From NCBI GenBank assembly GCA_002363955.1, contig DEXE01000006.1, positions 186,001 to 250,000 of the forward strand: a stretch of 64,000 bases of DNA, written 5' to 3'. The DNA is from Methylophaga sp. UBA3192. GTDB taxonomy: Bacteria; Pseudomonadota; Gammaproteobacteria; Nitrosococcales; Methylophagaceae. Each line of letters starts with the position of its first letter. The stretch's first letter is position 1. The position numbers and the translations under genes were made by a program. Positions 9,164 through 18,833 of this stretch are shown in pieces. The notes under the pieces were generated by a model, which was not told the DNA's origin, did no database searches, and saw only the letters and a list, made by a program, of their open reading frames with translations.

Positions 9164-10812
9164 AGTTGCTGGAAGTGAAAAATCTGGTGACAGAGCTGGG
9201 TGAGGGCGATAACTGGTTACGGGCGGTGGATAATATCAGTCTCGCTGTTGAGCCCGGCCAAACCTATTGTCTGGTCGGTGAATCCGGTAGTGGTAAATCA
9301 GTAACAGCGTTATCGATCATGGGGTTATTGCCGCATGGTCATTACCGGCATCCTGATGGTCATATTCAGTTAACTGACCCTCAGGGACACTTACCTGAAA
9401 CAGCATTGCTCAATGCAGATGATGAAACGTTGCGCTCTGTTCGTGGCAGTCGTATTGCGATGATATTTCAGGAGCCAATGACCTCACTTAATCCCGTGCA
9501 GACAATTGGCCAGCAACTGGAAGAAGTATTGGTGATCCATCGACCGGAACTTGATGAAGAAGCGCGTAGACAGAAGATTCTGGCAGCATTGACAGAGGTA
9601 AGGATTCCGGACCCGGAAGGTCGTATTCGGGAGTATCCCCATCGTTTATCCGGTGGCCAGCGTCAGCGGGTGATGATCGCGATGGCGCTGATTTGTGAAC
9701 CGGCATTATTGATTGCGGATGAGCCGACTACTGCCCTTGATGTCACGGTACAGGCTGAGATTCTTAAGCTGATGCGTGATTTACAGACCAAATACGGAAT
9801 GGGCATGTTGTTTATTACCCATGATTTTGGCGTGGTGGCACAAATTGCCGATGTGGTTGGGGTGATGCGCAAAGGCAAACTGGTCGAAAGTGGCAAGACG
9901 GCAGATGTTTTACGTAACCCGCAACATGAATATACCCAGAGCCTGATAGCCGCATTACCGGAACGCCTGACCAGACCTGACAGAATGGTGAAATCAGAAA
10001 AAGTGTTGCTGGAAGTCAAAGATGTGTCCGTGTATTTTCCAGTACGTCGCGGTTTGATGCGGCGGGTAGTCGATCATTTCCATGCCGTTGAAAACGTTTC
10101 TTTGCAGGTAAATGCCGGTGAAGTCGTGGCTCTGGTGGGTGAATCAGGCTGCGGTAAAACCACTTTGGGCCGGGCTTTACTAAGACTGCAGGAAGTGACT
10201 TCAGGCAGTATTTTTCTGGAAGGACAGGATATTACCCAATTATCAGCCAAAGCGATGCGGCCCCTTCGAAGACGAATGCAGGTGGTGTTTCAGGATCCGG
10301 GTTCCAGTTTAAATCCACGCCTGCCAATTCATACTACTTTGATTGAACCGATGCGGGTACATGGTATTGGCAGTAGCGATGCCGAACGTACTCAAATCGC
10401 AGCGCGGTTTTTGGACAGGGTTGAAATGCCAACCGATAGTTTATGGCGTTATCCACATGAATTTTCTGGCGGACAGCGACAGCGACTGGCGATTGCCAGA
10501 GCTCTGGTACTCGAACCTCGGTTTATTTTGTGTGATGAAATTACCTCAGCTTTAGATGTATCAGTTCAAGCCGGTATTTTAAGGTTGTTACGGCAGCTGG
10601 TAGATGAAGAGGGCATCGGCATGTTGTTTATCACACACAACATGGGTGTAGTGGATTATCTGGCCGATCGCATGGTGGTGATGCATAAAGCGCAATTAGT
10701 CGAATCCGGTAATACACATGACATCATGAAATCACCACAGAATGAACATACTCGGAACCTGCTGGATGCCGTGCCTAGGCTGGATGATAATTATATGGCC
10801 TCTGCCGTTTAA
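9160..10812 (+). CDS. Fused double ATP-binding protein of peptide ABC transporter (YejF-like)
   Basis: A 550-aa ATPase with two complete nucleotide-binding domains, equivalent to DppD plus DppF and organised like YejF or GsiA. NBD1 has Walker A GESGSGKS (residues 40-47), signature LSGGQRQ (near 163) and Walker B IADEPTTALD (near 186). NBD2 has Walker A GESGCGKT (near 327), signature FSGGQRQ (near 436) and Walker B CDEITSALD, where Ile-Thr replaces the common Pro-Thr/Val but the catalytic Glu remains. Each domain ends with an oligopeptide-transporter-like tail (PQHEYTQSLIAALP, PQNEHTRNLLDAVP). The gene order binding protein-permease-permease-fused ATPase matches yejABEF. Confidence 0.9.
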   Translation: MKLLEVKNLVTELGEGDNWLRAVDNISLAVEPGQTYCLVGESGSGKSVTALSIMGLLPHGHYRHPDGHIQLTDPQGHLPETALLNADDETLRSVRGSRIAMIFQEPMTSLNPVQTIGQQLEEVLVIHRPELDEEARRQKILAALTEVRIPDPEGRIREYPHRLSGGQRQRVMIAMALICEPALLIADEPTTALDVTVQAEILKLMRDLQTKYGMGMLFITHDFGVVAQIADVVGVMRKGKLVESGKTADVLRNPQHEYTQSLIAALPERLTRPDRMVKSEKVLLEVKDVSVYFPVRRGLMRRVVDHFHAVENVSLQVNAGEVVALVGESGCGKTTLGRALLRLQEVTSGSIFLEGQDITQLSAKAMRPLRRRMQVVFQDPGSSLNPRLPIHTTLIEPMRVHGIGSSDAERTQIAARFLDRVEMPTDSLWRYPHEFSGGQRQRLAIARALVLEPRFILCDEITSALDVSVQAGILRLLRQLVDEEGIGMLFITHNMGVVDYLADRMVVMHKAQLVESGNTHDIMKSPQNEHTRNLLDAVPRLDDNYMASAV

Positions 10813-10927
10813 CGCTGAGAGACAATTAATTCAGCCGCTTATCAACTTTTAGTCGTTCCTAAGGTCTGCATAAATAACATCTGAGTGGTGACCGAGCTCG
10901 ACCTACTGATAGCCAAAGGATTTTAAG

Positions 10928-11464
10928 ATGCGTTATATATTATTATTGATATCAAGTTTAATGCTTTCATTTTCGGTTCAGGCAGCAGAATCCTGCCCTG
11001 AATTTCTCGACTATGAACTTCCCAAACTGCATTCAAACGAAACCATTAATCTCTGTGAAGTAGCCAATGGAAAACCATTGCTGGTGGTGAACACGGCAAG
11101 CCACTGTGGTTATACTCGTCAGTTTGAAGGCCTTGAAGCATTGCATCAGAAGTATCAGCAAAGCGGTTTGATGGTGGTTGGCTTTGCCAGTAATGACTTT
11201 AATCAGGAAGCAAAAGACGAGGCCGAAGCTGAGCGGGTTTGCCGGGAAAATTTTGGTGTAACCTTCACCATGATCGCGCCGAGCTTTGTGACGGGTCAGA
11301 ATGCTAATCCGGTATTTCAGGAAATTAACCAGCAAAGTGAAGAGCCTGGTTGGAATTTCAGTAAATACCTGATTAATGCTGATGGTAAAGTCGTTGCCGC
11401 TTTTCCCAGCAAAGTTAAGCCAAGTGATAAGCAAGTGACTGATGCCATTGAGTCATTGCTATAA
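10928..11464 (+). CDS. Periplasmic glutathione peroxidase family protein
   Basis: A 178-aa thiol peroxidase of the GPx/BtuE family with a Sec signal peptide (residues 1-20, cleavage about VQA-AE), so likely periplasmic. The peroxidatic Cys60 is in NTASHCGYT, equivalent to the ASxCGxT motif. The conserved WNFSKYLI (WNFxKFL) block contributes Trp and Asn. The usual Gln of the catalytic tetrad lies in a FxGQE motif; here that region reads FASNDFNQEAKDE, with a shifted Gln, so catalysis should not be assumed to be standard. It probably uses a thioredoxin-like or small-thiol reductant. A strong terminator follows. Confidence 0.85.
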   Translation: MRYILLLISSLMLSFSVQAAESCPEFLDYELPKLHSNETINLCEVANGKPLLVVNTASHCGYTRQFEGLEALHQKYQQSGLMVVGFASNDFNQEAKDEAEAERVCRENFGVTFTMIAPSFVTGQNANPVFQEINQQSEEPGWNFSKYLINADGKVVAAFPSKVKPSDKQVTDAIESLL

Positions 11465-11493
11465 TTCGTAAATATTGGCGATTAAATAACAAT

Positions 11494-11540
11494 AAAGGCT
11501 TATTAAAAGTATCAAATTATTTTTGATAAGCCTTTTTTTG
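11494..11540 (+). terminator. Rho-independent terminator after the peroxidase gene
   Basis: Inverted repeat with arms AAAGGCTTAT (11494-11503) and ATAAGCCTTT (11526-11535). It extends inward by about five further pairs including one G-U, and is followed by a run of T. It lies 30 bases after the peroxidase stop codon. Confidence 0.9.
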
Positions 11541-11823
11541 TGCAAGGATATGTTGATTTGCCCGCTAACTTGGCTTTACTGAATCATGCTAAACGTGTAA
11601 TCAGATTGATAGTTTGTCAGATACCTTTGAGTGATTAGGCAACGACCAAAAGCTAGTATCGATATTCCTAATCTAACCTCACTTGTCACGTCGTGTCAGA
11701 CAATAAATTTTAACTTATCAATCAACGTTAATGCCGACTGGGTATTTTATTAAACTGTGCGCAACTATCCGAATTGCAAAGAGTTTTAGTGTACTTTGAT
11801 TCTTCACGCGCTATTCTGTCCGT
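11541..11823. other. Non-coding stretch upstream of the diguanylate cyclase gene
   Basis: A/T-rich sequence between the terminator and the GGDEF gene. I see no ORF with a ribosome site, no strong inverted repeat and no clear promoter pair. It presumably holds the promoter of the downstream gene. Confidence 0.5.
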
Positions 11824-13620
11824 ATGACCAAACATATCGATAATTTGTTTTTTAATCGCACGTTTGTAGTGTTTATTCTACTTGTAGTGTGGATCATTGG
11901 TGCGTTGAGTTTACGGTTTTTTTACCACCAACAAGTCGCTGGTTATCAAAACCCGATTAATGAGCAAATCAGTCAGCGAGTGAGTATGTTATCCGTGTTG
12001 CAAGCCGAGCTGATTGATAAAGAATTTTCTTTTGTAGGAGCCAACCTTAAACAGCTTGCCGCGATGAGCATGGAAGCTCCTGAGCAGGTCGCGACTTATG
12101 CTGAAAGGTTAACAAATCTGAATCCCACTATATGGCAGCTCTATATCACTGATAACGAAGGGGTAGTTACATTTTCTACCAGTCCAGGATATCAATCACC
12201 GATCTCGCTCAGAGATTATTTTACTGAGCACACCAAACATGAGCAGACAAAATTTTTCATTTCCTCACCGAGGCAATCCATTATTCAGGAAAGCGCACTC
12301 TATATTGCGATGAGTTATCCCATTCGAGATGCTGATGATCAGTTTACCGGTGTGGCGGTGGCAGCCTTGAAAAGTGAAGATCTGACAGCTCAGCTTGGCA
12401 ATATTACCAAAAACAAAAATATTTCGGCTGTATTGACCGACGAATCGGGCAAACTCATCTGGTCTTCCAGTCTGTACGAAGGGCTGCAAAAAAATGATAT
12501 TTACAGCCTGTGCAAGGATCATCGATACCTGACATCTACCGAGCTTGGCATACATCGCGTTCAGCTCCAGAATAATGCGCAATGTGATTTTCAATTTCTT
12601 AACAAATGGGGAATGTTCTCCATTATTGCTGAAAACCGTGCGTCTGCTGAACAGTCGATAAGACAATATGAACAGCAGATGGTGACCAGAAATTTTATTA
12701 TCTTGATAGTTTTCACCCTGTTGTTACTTTTTTTAGGTAACCAGTTGCTCAAGCAGATTGAGTCCAGAAAACTGTTGGCGGTGCTTAATCATCGCAATAA
12801 AGCCATTATTGATGCGATGCCCGACTTGCTGCTCACCATGAGGGTGGATGGCAAAATAATCGACCATGAAGTAGAGGATAGTTTTCCATTGCTGGTTGAT
12901 GCGACTAAGTTAAATGGAATGAATATCAGTGAGCTGCTAGATGCCGATCTGGTCGAAAAGAAACTCGCTTTGATGGCTGAAACAATAAACACTGGCGAAC
13001 CGGCAACGATCGAATATCCGTTGGTATTAGATGGTAAGGAATATTATTTTCTGGAACGGCTAACGGCTCTGGATGATAAGCATGTACTGGCGTTTATTAT
13101 TGATATCACCAGCAGAAGAGAGGCTGAACTGAAGCTGGAATGGCAGGCATTCCATGATGGACTGACGGGGCTTCCAAATCGTCTGATGTTCTTCGAGTTT
13201 TTGAATAAACTGGTACAAAACTATCGGCGTAATAAACGCGAATTTACTATCTTGTTTATTGATTTAAACGGATTTAAAGAAATTAACGATAACTATGGTC
13301 ATCATGTGGGAGACGAAATCCTTAAACATACTGCCACACAGCTCAGCAGAATCCTGCGTGAAACAGATACTGTGGCCCGACTCGGAGGTGATGAATTTGC
13401 AGTCTTATTACCGGAAACCTCACCAAGCCAGGCGCAACGGGTCATTACATCTATTATTGAAACAATCAAACAACCGCTGATTCATAATGGTAAAAGTTTA
13501 TCAGTCTCGGCGAGTATCGGTATGGCTGCCTGTCCACAGGACGCTACTTCGGCAGACGAACTTTTAAATGCTGCTGATAAGCGGATGTATGAAGTTAAGT
13601 CGGCAGAAAACAAACTTTGA
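11824..13620 (+). CDS. Membrane diguanylate cyclase: periplasmic sensor-PAS-GGDEF
   Basis: A 598-aa diguanylate cyclase making c-di-GMP from two GTP. Order: membrane helix (about 13-31), periplasmic Cache-like sensor region (about 32-285), second helix (about 288-308), a PAS-like domain (about 325-430), then GGDEF. The active-site motif GGDEF is at residues 521-525 and the product-inhibition I-site RETD is at 512-515, with the canonical five-residue spacing, so it is likely active and feedback-inhibited. Downstream blocks DELLNAADKRMYEVK are typical. No strong ribosome site precedes the ATG. The ligand of the periplasmic domain is unknown. Confidence 0.88.
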   Translation: MTKHIDNLFFNRTFVVFILLVVWIIGALSLRFFYHQQVAGYQNPINEQISQRVSMLSVLQAELIDKEFSFVGANLKQLAAMSMEAPEQVATYAERLTNLNPTIWQLYITDNEGVVTFSTSPGYQSPISLRDYFTEHTKHEQTKFFISSPRQSIIQESALYIAMSYPIRDADDQFTGVAVAALKSEDLTAQLGNITKNKNISAVLTDESGKLIWSSSLYEGLQKNDIYSLCKDHRYLTSTELGIHRVQLQNNAQCDFQFLNKWGMFSIIAENRASAEQSIRQYEQQMVTRNFIILIVFTLLLLFLGNQLLKQIESRKLLAVLNHRNKAIIDAMPDLLLTMRVDGKIIDHEVEDSFPLLVDATKLNGMNISELLDADLVEKKLALMAETINTGEPATIEYPLVLDGKEYYFLERLTALDDKHVLAFIIDITSRREAELKLEWQAFHDGLTGLPNRLMFFEFLNKLVQNYRRNKREFTILFIDLNGFKEINDNYGHHVGDEILKHTATQLSRILRETDTVARLGGDEFAVLLPETSPSQAQRVITSIIETIKQPLIHNGKSLSVSASIGMAACPQDATSADELLNAADKRMYEVKSAENKL

Positions 13621-13813
13621 AACTCTTGATTACTTATGTATGCAGCCATAACAGTAATTAGAGCTGACAGGTTTTACCCGAACGCATTAGATATGAAAAC
13701 GAATATCTGATTGTCCAGAAAAAAGCTGTGGTATGCACATATCGGAAAGATGTGATTGTAAAGGTACGCATTCGAGCATATCAAACGAGTAATTTAGAGA
13801 AAACCTAAGGACA

Positions 13814-13853
13814 GAAAACAAAAAAGCAGTTACCAAATTAATGATAACTGCTT
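13814..13853 (-). terminator. Terminator of the tRNA-Ser/tRNA-Arg transcript
   Basis: Inverted repeat AAGCAGTTA (13824-13832) and TAACTGCTT (13845-13853). Read on the minus strand, the hairpin is followed by TTTTTTGTTTT. It lies about 20 bases downstream of tRNA-Arg on that strand. Confidence 0.8.
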
Positions 13854-13870
13854 GATTGACTTTCAATTTT

Positions 13871-13947
13871 TGGTGCGCCTGGCACGATTCGAACGTGCGA
13901 CCGCCTGGTTCGTAGCCAGGTACTCTATCCAGCTGAGCTACAGGCGC
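13871..13947 (-). tRNA. tRNA-Arg (anticodon ACG)
   Basis: A 77-base cloverleaf on the minus strand. The acceptor stem GCGCCTG pairs with CAGGCGC and the 3' CCA is encoded. The anticodon stem CCTGG/CCAGG encloses the loop CTACGAA, giving anticodon ACG (A34 normally deaminated to inosine, reading CGU, CGC and CGA). The T arm contains GTTCGAATC. It follows tRNA-Ser, the usual gammaproteobacterial pairing after csrA. Confidence 0.97.
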
Positions 13948-14008
13948 TTTAAAGCGTGAAATTGTACTGTTTTTTACTGACTATCACAAGGATAAATTCA
14001 GAAAAAAA

Positions 14009-14098
14009 TGGCGGAGAGCGAGGGATTCGAACCCTCGATAGGGGTTAACCTATACGCCCTTAGCAGGGGCGCGCCTTCAGCCACTCGGCCAGCTCTCC
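14009..14098 (-). tRNA. tRNA-Ser (anticodon GCU)
   Basis: A 90-base class II tRNA on the minus strand with an encoded CCA end. The acceptor stem is GGAGAGC/GCTCTCC. The anticodon stem CGCCC/GGGCG encloses CTGCTAA, giving anticodon GCU (AGC/AGU codons). A long variable arm follows and the T arm contains GGTTCGAATCC. It sits between csrA and tRNA-Arg. Confidence 0.97.
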
Positions 14099-14152
14099 AT
14101 CAAGCCGGCCATTATACCAGCTATGATTCATTTGGCTAGTCGATTTGCTTAA

Positions 14153-14338
14153 TTAACCTGCGTTTGATTGATCTTTTTCTGCCTGGATACGATCGTAGAT
14201 TTCTTCACGATGAACCGTGACGTCTTTTGGTGCATCAACACCAATTCTGACTTGATTGCCTTTAACACCAAGCACATTTACAACAACATCATCACCAATG
14301 ATGAGTGACTCTCCAACGCGACGTGTAAGTATTAACAT
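14153..14338 (-). CDS. csrA: Carbon storage regulator CsrA
   Basis: A 61-aa RNA-binding post-transcriptional regulator that binds GGA motifs in mRNA leaders as a homodimer. The sequence begins MLILTRRVGESLIIGDDV and contains VRIGVDAPKDVTVHREEIY, with the RNA-contacting residues (Leu4/Arg6 region and Arg44-equivalent in VHREE) conserved. The start has AAGGGGAA upstream. It is placed between lysC and tRNA-Ser exactly as in many gammaproteobacteria. Confidence 0.97.
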   Translation of the reverse strand: MLILTRRVGESLIIGDDVVVNVLGVKGNQVRIGVDAPKDVTVHREEIYDRIQAEKDQSNAG

Positions 14339-14512
14339 GTTATTCCCCTTGCAGTGTAAATTCTGGCGACGAGCGGAGGAGATTTATTGACTCCTTTCGA
14401 TGAGCTAGGCCTCGTGCCAGTTCCGTTTATTTCCTTGTGAGAGATCTTTGCCTCTCTTCCTCTATGACAGCGTTGGACAACTAATTATCCATATATCACA
14501 AGTGCAAAAAGT

Positions 14513-14558
14513 ATATCAGGATATTAGCACCTTATCGATAGGAAAAACTTCCTGATAT
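14513..14558 (-). terminator. Possible hairpin terminator after lysC
   Basis: Arms ATATCAGGA (14513-14521) and TCCTGATAT (14550-14558) lie just downstream of the lysC stop. On the minus strand the hairpin is followed by ACTTTTTGC, a short interrupted T run. The long loop makes it a weak terminator candidate. Confidence 0.4.
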
Positions 14559-14565
14559 CAATGGT

Positions 14566-15786
14566 TTAGTTGCTCTGTTCAAGCTTGAAAGCCTTGTGTA
14601 GCGCTCTGACACCTAGCTCTAAATATTTTTCATCGACAACCACTGAAATCTTGATTTCAGAGGTGGAGATCATGCTGATATTAATATTTTCCTGTGCCAG
14701 CGTTTCAAACATGGTGCTGGCAATACCTGCATGTGAACGCATTCCAACACCTACCAGTGAAATTTTGGCAATATGCTCATCGCCTGTAACTTCACGAGCC
14801 CCCAGAGATACCGATGTTTCTTTGAGCAGATTCAATGCCGTTTGATAATCATTACGATGCACTGTGAAAGTAAAGTCTGTAGTTGAGTCATGTCCGGTGT
14901 TTTGGATGATCATATCCACTTCAATATTCTGTTTGGCAATTGGCCCCAGAATTTTATGAGCGACACCTGGTTGATCAGGCACGCCCAGAATGGTTAATTT
15001 TGCCTCATCGCGATTAAAGGCAATACCCGAAATAAGCGCTTGTTCCATTGAGGGTTCCTCAGAGGTAATTAATGTGCCGCCACCTTCCGTAAAGGATGAA
15101 AGTACGCGTAAAGGCACGTTGTATTTTCCAGCAAATTCGACTGAGCGAATTTGCAAAACTTTTGCTCCCAGACTGGCCATTTCAAGCATTTCTTCAAAGG
15201 TAATGCGATCCAGTCGGCGGGCTTCCGGGACAACACGTGGATCGGTGGTATACACGCCATCCACATCAGTATAAATCTGACATTCATCTGCTTTCAGGGC
15301 GGCAGCTAATGCTACTGCCGTGGTATCAGAACCACCGCGCCCCAAAGTTGTAATGTTGCCTTGTTCATCACAACCTTGAAAACCGGCGACCACAACGACT
15401 TTGCCTTCTGCAAGATCCTCACGCATTTTTTCATCATCAATCTGCATGATGCGGGCTTTATTATGCGCATCGTCAGTCAGGATCTTTACTTGAGATCCGG
15501 TATAGGATTGTGCGGGCATACCCATTTGTTGCAATGTCATGCTGAGCAGAGCGATAGTGACTTGTTCACCCGTTGACAGCAAAACATCCAGTTCACGTCC
15601 TCGCGGATGTGGCGTTATTTCCTTTGCCAAAGCCAGCAAACGGTTGGTTTCGCCACTCATAGCGGATACCACAACGACGATATCATGACCATCTTTGCGA
15701 TATTGGATAACTTTTTTAGCGACTTCCTGGATACGTTCAACAGAACCTACTGAAGTACCGCCGTATTTTTGTACGATAAGTGCCAT
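14566..15786 (-). CDS. lysC: Aspartate kinase
   Basis: A 406-aa monofunctional aspartokinase catalysing ATP-dependent phosphorylation of aspartate, the first step towards lysine, threonine and methionine. The kinase domain begins with the phosphate-binding KYGGTSV at residues 7-13 and contains TLGRGGSDTTAVALA and TDVDGVYTTDPR. Two C-terminal ACT regulatory domains start near residues 265 and 340, implying allosteric feedback by lysine and/or threonine. Length and layout match Pseudomonas-type Ask. It starts three bases after the alaS stop, so it is cotranscribed in the recA-recX-alaS-lysC run. Confidence 0.96.
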   Translation of the reverse strand: MALIVQKYGGTSVGSVERIQEVAKKVIQYRKDGHDIVVVVSAMSGETNRLLALAKEITPHPRGRELDVLLSTGEQVTIALLSMTLQQMGMPAQSYTGSQVKILTDDAHNKARIMQIDDEKMREDLAEGKVVVVAGFQGCDEQGNITTLGRGGSDTTAVALAAALKADECQIYTDVDGVYTTDPRVVPEARRLDRITFEEMLEMASLGAKVLQIRSVEFAGKYNVPLRVLSSFTEGGGTLITSEEPSMEQALISGIAFNRDEAKLTILGVPDQPGVAHKILGPIAKQNIEVDMIIQNTGHDSTTDFTFTVHRNDYQTALNLLKETSVSLGAREVTGDEHIAKISLVGVGMRSHAGIASTMFETLAQENINISMISTSEIKISVVVDEKYLELGVRALHKAFKLEQSN

Positions 15787-15789
15787 GAC

Positions 15790-18393
15790 TTAATTTTCCA
15801 GCTTAGATGCCACCCAAGTGGTGACGGAGTCGAGTGCAGCAGTTAATTTTTGTGGTTCGCTACCACCGCCCTGAGCCATATCTGGTCGGCCGCCACCTTT
15901 ACCACCGACTTGTGCGGCGACATGTGATACCAGATCACCAGCACGAATTTTATCGGTCACATCTTTCGTGACACCGGCAATCAAGGTGATTTTTTCACCT
16001 TCTACCGCAGCCAGAATAATGGCGGCGCTACCCAGTTTATTTTTAAGTTGATCAACGGCTTCACGCAGACTTTTAACGTCGGCGCCTTCGAGATTGGCAG
16101 CGAGCACTTTGATAGAACCAATCTCCGCTGCTGAAGCAGCTAAATCCGAACCTGCACTGCTGGCCAGTTTTGATTTGAGGGATTCCAGTTCTTTTTCCAG
16201 TTGACGAGTGCGTTGCACCAGTTGCTGCGTTTTCTCCTCGACATTCTCTGGTTTGGCTTTGACCAAATCAGATAGCCGGTTGAGACGGTTTTCAGACTGT
16301 TCAATATAGTTCAGTGCCGCTTCACCGGTGACAGCTTCAATACGACGAACCCCTGAAGCGATACCGGTTTCATTGGTGATTTTCAACAGACCAATATCAC
16401 CCGTGTGACCAACATGTGTGCCACCGCAAAGTTCAACCGAAAATTCACCCATGCTCAGTACCCGAACTTCATCATCATACTTTTCGCCGAACAATGCCAT
16501 TGCTCCACTTTTACGAGCCTTTTCAATTGGCATAAGGCGCGTTTCAACCGTGTGGTTTACGCGGATGTGCTGATTAACCAGCCGTTCTATTTCACGTAAT
16601 TGTTCAGCCGAAACCGGTTCAAAATGTGAAAAATCGAAACGCAGTCGTTGTGAATCGACCAACGAACCTTTTTGCGTGACATGTTCACCGAGAATTTTAC
16701 GCAAAGCAGCATGTAGCAGATGCGTGGCAGAGTGGTTAAGTGCTGTTGCCTGACGGTTATATTCATCTACGTGGGCAATCACCGGCTGACCTACTTCAAA
16801 GGTACCATCCTTACATTCACCAATATGTGTAAAGGCTTTGCCCTGTTTGCGTGTGTCTTTAACAATGAAGTGCGCACCAGCCGTGTTGATTTCGCCTTGA
16901 TCGCCCACCTGACCACCGGATTCGGCATAAAAAGGCGTGTGGTCCAGAACGATAATGCCTTGCTGCCCGGCATGCAGTTTATCGACATTTTCGCCATCAA
17001 CGAGCAGAGCAGTTATAACACCTTCATTACGCACATGGTCATAACCACAAAAAACGGTTTCGCCATCAATAATCAGTGTTTCGGATAAACCACCACCAAA
17101 TTGACTGGCACTGCGTGCACGATTACGTTGTGCTTCCATGTGACGTTCAAAACCTGCCACATCAATCGTCAAACCGCGTTCACGGGCGATATCGGCGGTT
17201 AAATCAATCGGGAAGCCGTAGGTGTCATACAGCAGGAAAATGGTTTCACCAGGAATTTCTTTATCCGCCATTTCGTCAATCGCGTGATCCAGAATTTTCA
17301 ATCCATTATCCAAGGTATCGGCAAAACGTTCTTCTTCAATTTGCAAAGCCTGTTCAACAATCGCTTGTGCCTTGGCAAGTTCGGGGAAGGCTTCGCCCAT
17401 TTCATCGACCAATGGCTGAACAAGTTTGTAGAAGAATGCTTCTTTTAAACCCAGTTTATGTCCGTGACGAATGGCGCGACGAATAATACGGCGCAACACA
17501 TAACCACGGCCTTCATTAGACGGTTGCACGCCGTCAGTAATCATAAAGGCACATGAGCGAATATGGTCAGCGATAACGCGTAACGACGTGTTGCTGGAAT
17601 CAGTGGTGCCCGACAGCTTTTGAATCGCTTTGATCAGATTCTGGAACAGGTCAATGTCGTAATTATTATGTTTATGCTGGAGCACCGCGGCTAAACGTTC
17701 CAGACCCATGCCGGTATCCACCGACGGTTTAGGCAGGGGAGTCAGCGTGCCATCAGCAGAACGGTCAAACTGCATAAAGACCAGATTCCAGATCTCGATA
17801 TAACGATCGCCATCTTCTTCCGGTGTACCAGGAGGGCCGCCAGCTACTTCCGGGCCGTGGTCATAGAATATTTCTGAGCAGGGGCCACATGGACCAGTGT
17901 CACCCATTGACCAGAAATTATCTTTAGCACCGATACGGGAGAAGCGTGAAGCATCGACACCAATTTCGTTTAACCAGATATCAGCGGCTTCATCATCTTC
18001 CTCAAATACCGTGATCCATAGTTTATCTGCTGGCAGCTGTAATGTTTCAGTCAGAAATTCCCAGGCGTATTGAATCGCTTCACGCTTGAAATAATCACCG
18101 AAACTGAAGTTGCCGAGCATTTCAAAGAATGTATGGTGGCGGGCGGTATAACCGACATTTTCAAGATCGTTGTGTTTACCACCGGCACGTACGCAGCGCT
18201 GAGTTGTTGTCGCGCGCGTGTACTTTCGGGTTTCCTGACCGAGAAAGACTTCTTTAAACTGAACCATGCCGGCATTGGTAAACAACAATGTCGGGTCATT
18301 GGCCGGAATTAATGGGCTACTGGAAACGACTTCGTGACCTTTGTCAGCAAAGAAGTCCAGAAATAATTTGCGTATATCAGCGCTCGTTTTCAT
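15790..18393 (-). CDS. alaS: Alanyl-tRNA synthetase
   Basis: A full-length 867-aa class II synthetase charging tRNA-Ala. The class II motif 2 region (HHTFFEMLGNFSFGDYFK) lies near the N terminus. The editing domain has the zinc-binding HSATH (His554, His558) and CGGTH (Cys656, His660) sets, and the C-terminal DHHA1-type region has GGKGGGRPDMAQGGG. All are intact. The start overlaps the last base of recX, and lysC begins three bases after the stop. Confidence 0.97.
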   Translation of the reverse strand: MKTSADIRKLFLDFFADKGHEVVSSSPLIPANDPTLLFTNAGMVQFKEVFLGQETRKYTRATTTQRCVRAGGKHNDLENVGYTARHHTFFEMLGNFSFGDYFKREAIQYAWEFLTETLQLPADKLWITVFEEDDEAADIWLNEIGVDASRFSRIGAKDNFWSMGDTGPCGPCSEIFYDHGPEVAGGPPGTPEEDGDRYIEIWNLVFMQFDRSADGTLTPLPKPSVDTGMGLERLAAVLQHKHNNYDIDLFQNLIKAIQKLSGTTDSSNTSLRVIADHIRSCAFMITDGVQPSNEGRGYVLRRIIRRAIRHGHKLGLKEAFFYKLVQPLVDEMGEAFPELAKAQAIVEQALQIEEERFADTLDNGLKILDHAIDEMADKEIPGETIFLLYDTYGFPIDLTADIARERGLTIDVAGFERHMEAQRNRARSASQFGGGLSETLIIDGETVFCGYDHVRNEGVITALLVDGENVDKLHAGQQGIIVLDHTPFYAESGGQVGDQGEINTAGAHFIVKDTRKQGKAFTHIGECKDGTFEVGQPVIAHVDEYNRQATALNHSATHLLHAALRKILGEHVTQKGSLVDSQRLRFDFSHFEPVSAEQLREIERLVNQHIRVNHTVETRLMPIEKARKSGAMALFGEKYDDEVRVLSMGEFSVELCGGTHVGHTGDIGLLKITNETGIASGVRRIEAVTGEAALNYIEQSENRLNRLSDLVKAKPENVEEKTQQLVQRTRQLEKELESLKSKLASSAGSDLAASAAEIGSIKVLAANLEGADVKSLREAVDQLKNKLGSAAIILAAVEGEKITLIAGVTKDVTDKIRAGDLVSHVAAQVGGKGGGRPDMAQGGGSEPQKLTAALDSVTTWVASKLEN

Positions 18394-18833
18394 TAGTTCA
18401 GTTCAAAACTTTCCGTTATTTGTTCATGAGTAAAGCCCCGATATTGTAAAAACCGCATCTGCTTGGCACGGTCTTTATAATCATCGGGGCTCTGCTCGCC
18501 AAAACGCTTGCACCGAACTTCGATAGCAAGCGCAAACCAATCAGTTTCTGCCTGTTGTATGGTGGAGTTAATCAGTTCATCCGCCACACCTTTTTGTTTC
18601 ATTTCCTGCCGAATTCGCAACTCACCATAGCCCCGTAGGGTACGGGATCGGATAAACGCTTCGGCAAAACGTTGATCATCCTGCAAGCCACTTTGTTGCA
18701 GCTTTTCTAAAGCGGCATGAATTTTATCTGTTTCATGACCGGCTTGTTGAAGTTTTTGCTGTAATTCGGCGGCGCTATGTTCCCGTCTGGCTAAATAACC
18801 AATGGCCTGTTCGATTGCAGAGCGGGATTTCAC
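18393..18833 (-). CDS. recX: RecA regulatory protein RecX
   Basis: A 146-aa helical protein that limits RecA filament extension. The N terminus AIGYLARREHSAAELQQKL and the central DDQRFAEAFIRSRTLRGYGELRI are typical RecX three-helix repeats. Length is normal for proteobacterial RecX. It overlaps the recA stop by four bases and abuts alaS, so expression is coupled to recA. Confidence 0.93.
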   Translation of the reverse strand: MKSRSAIEQAIGYLARREHSAAELQQKLQQAGHETDKIHAALEKLQQSGLQDDQRFAEAFIRSRTLRGYGELRIRQEMKQKGVADELINSTIQQAETDWFALAIEVRCKRFGEQSPDDYKDRAKQMRFLQYRGFTHEQITESFELN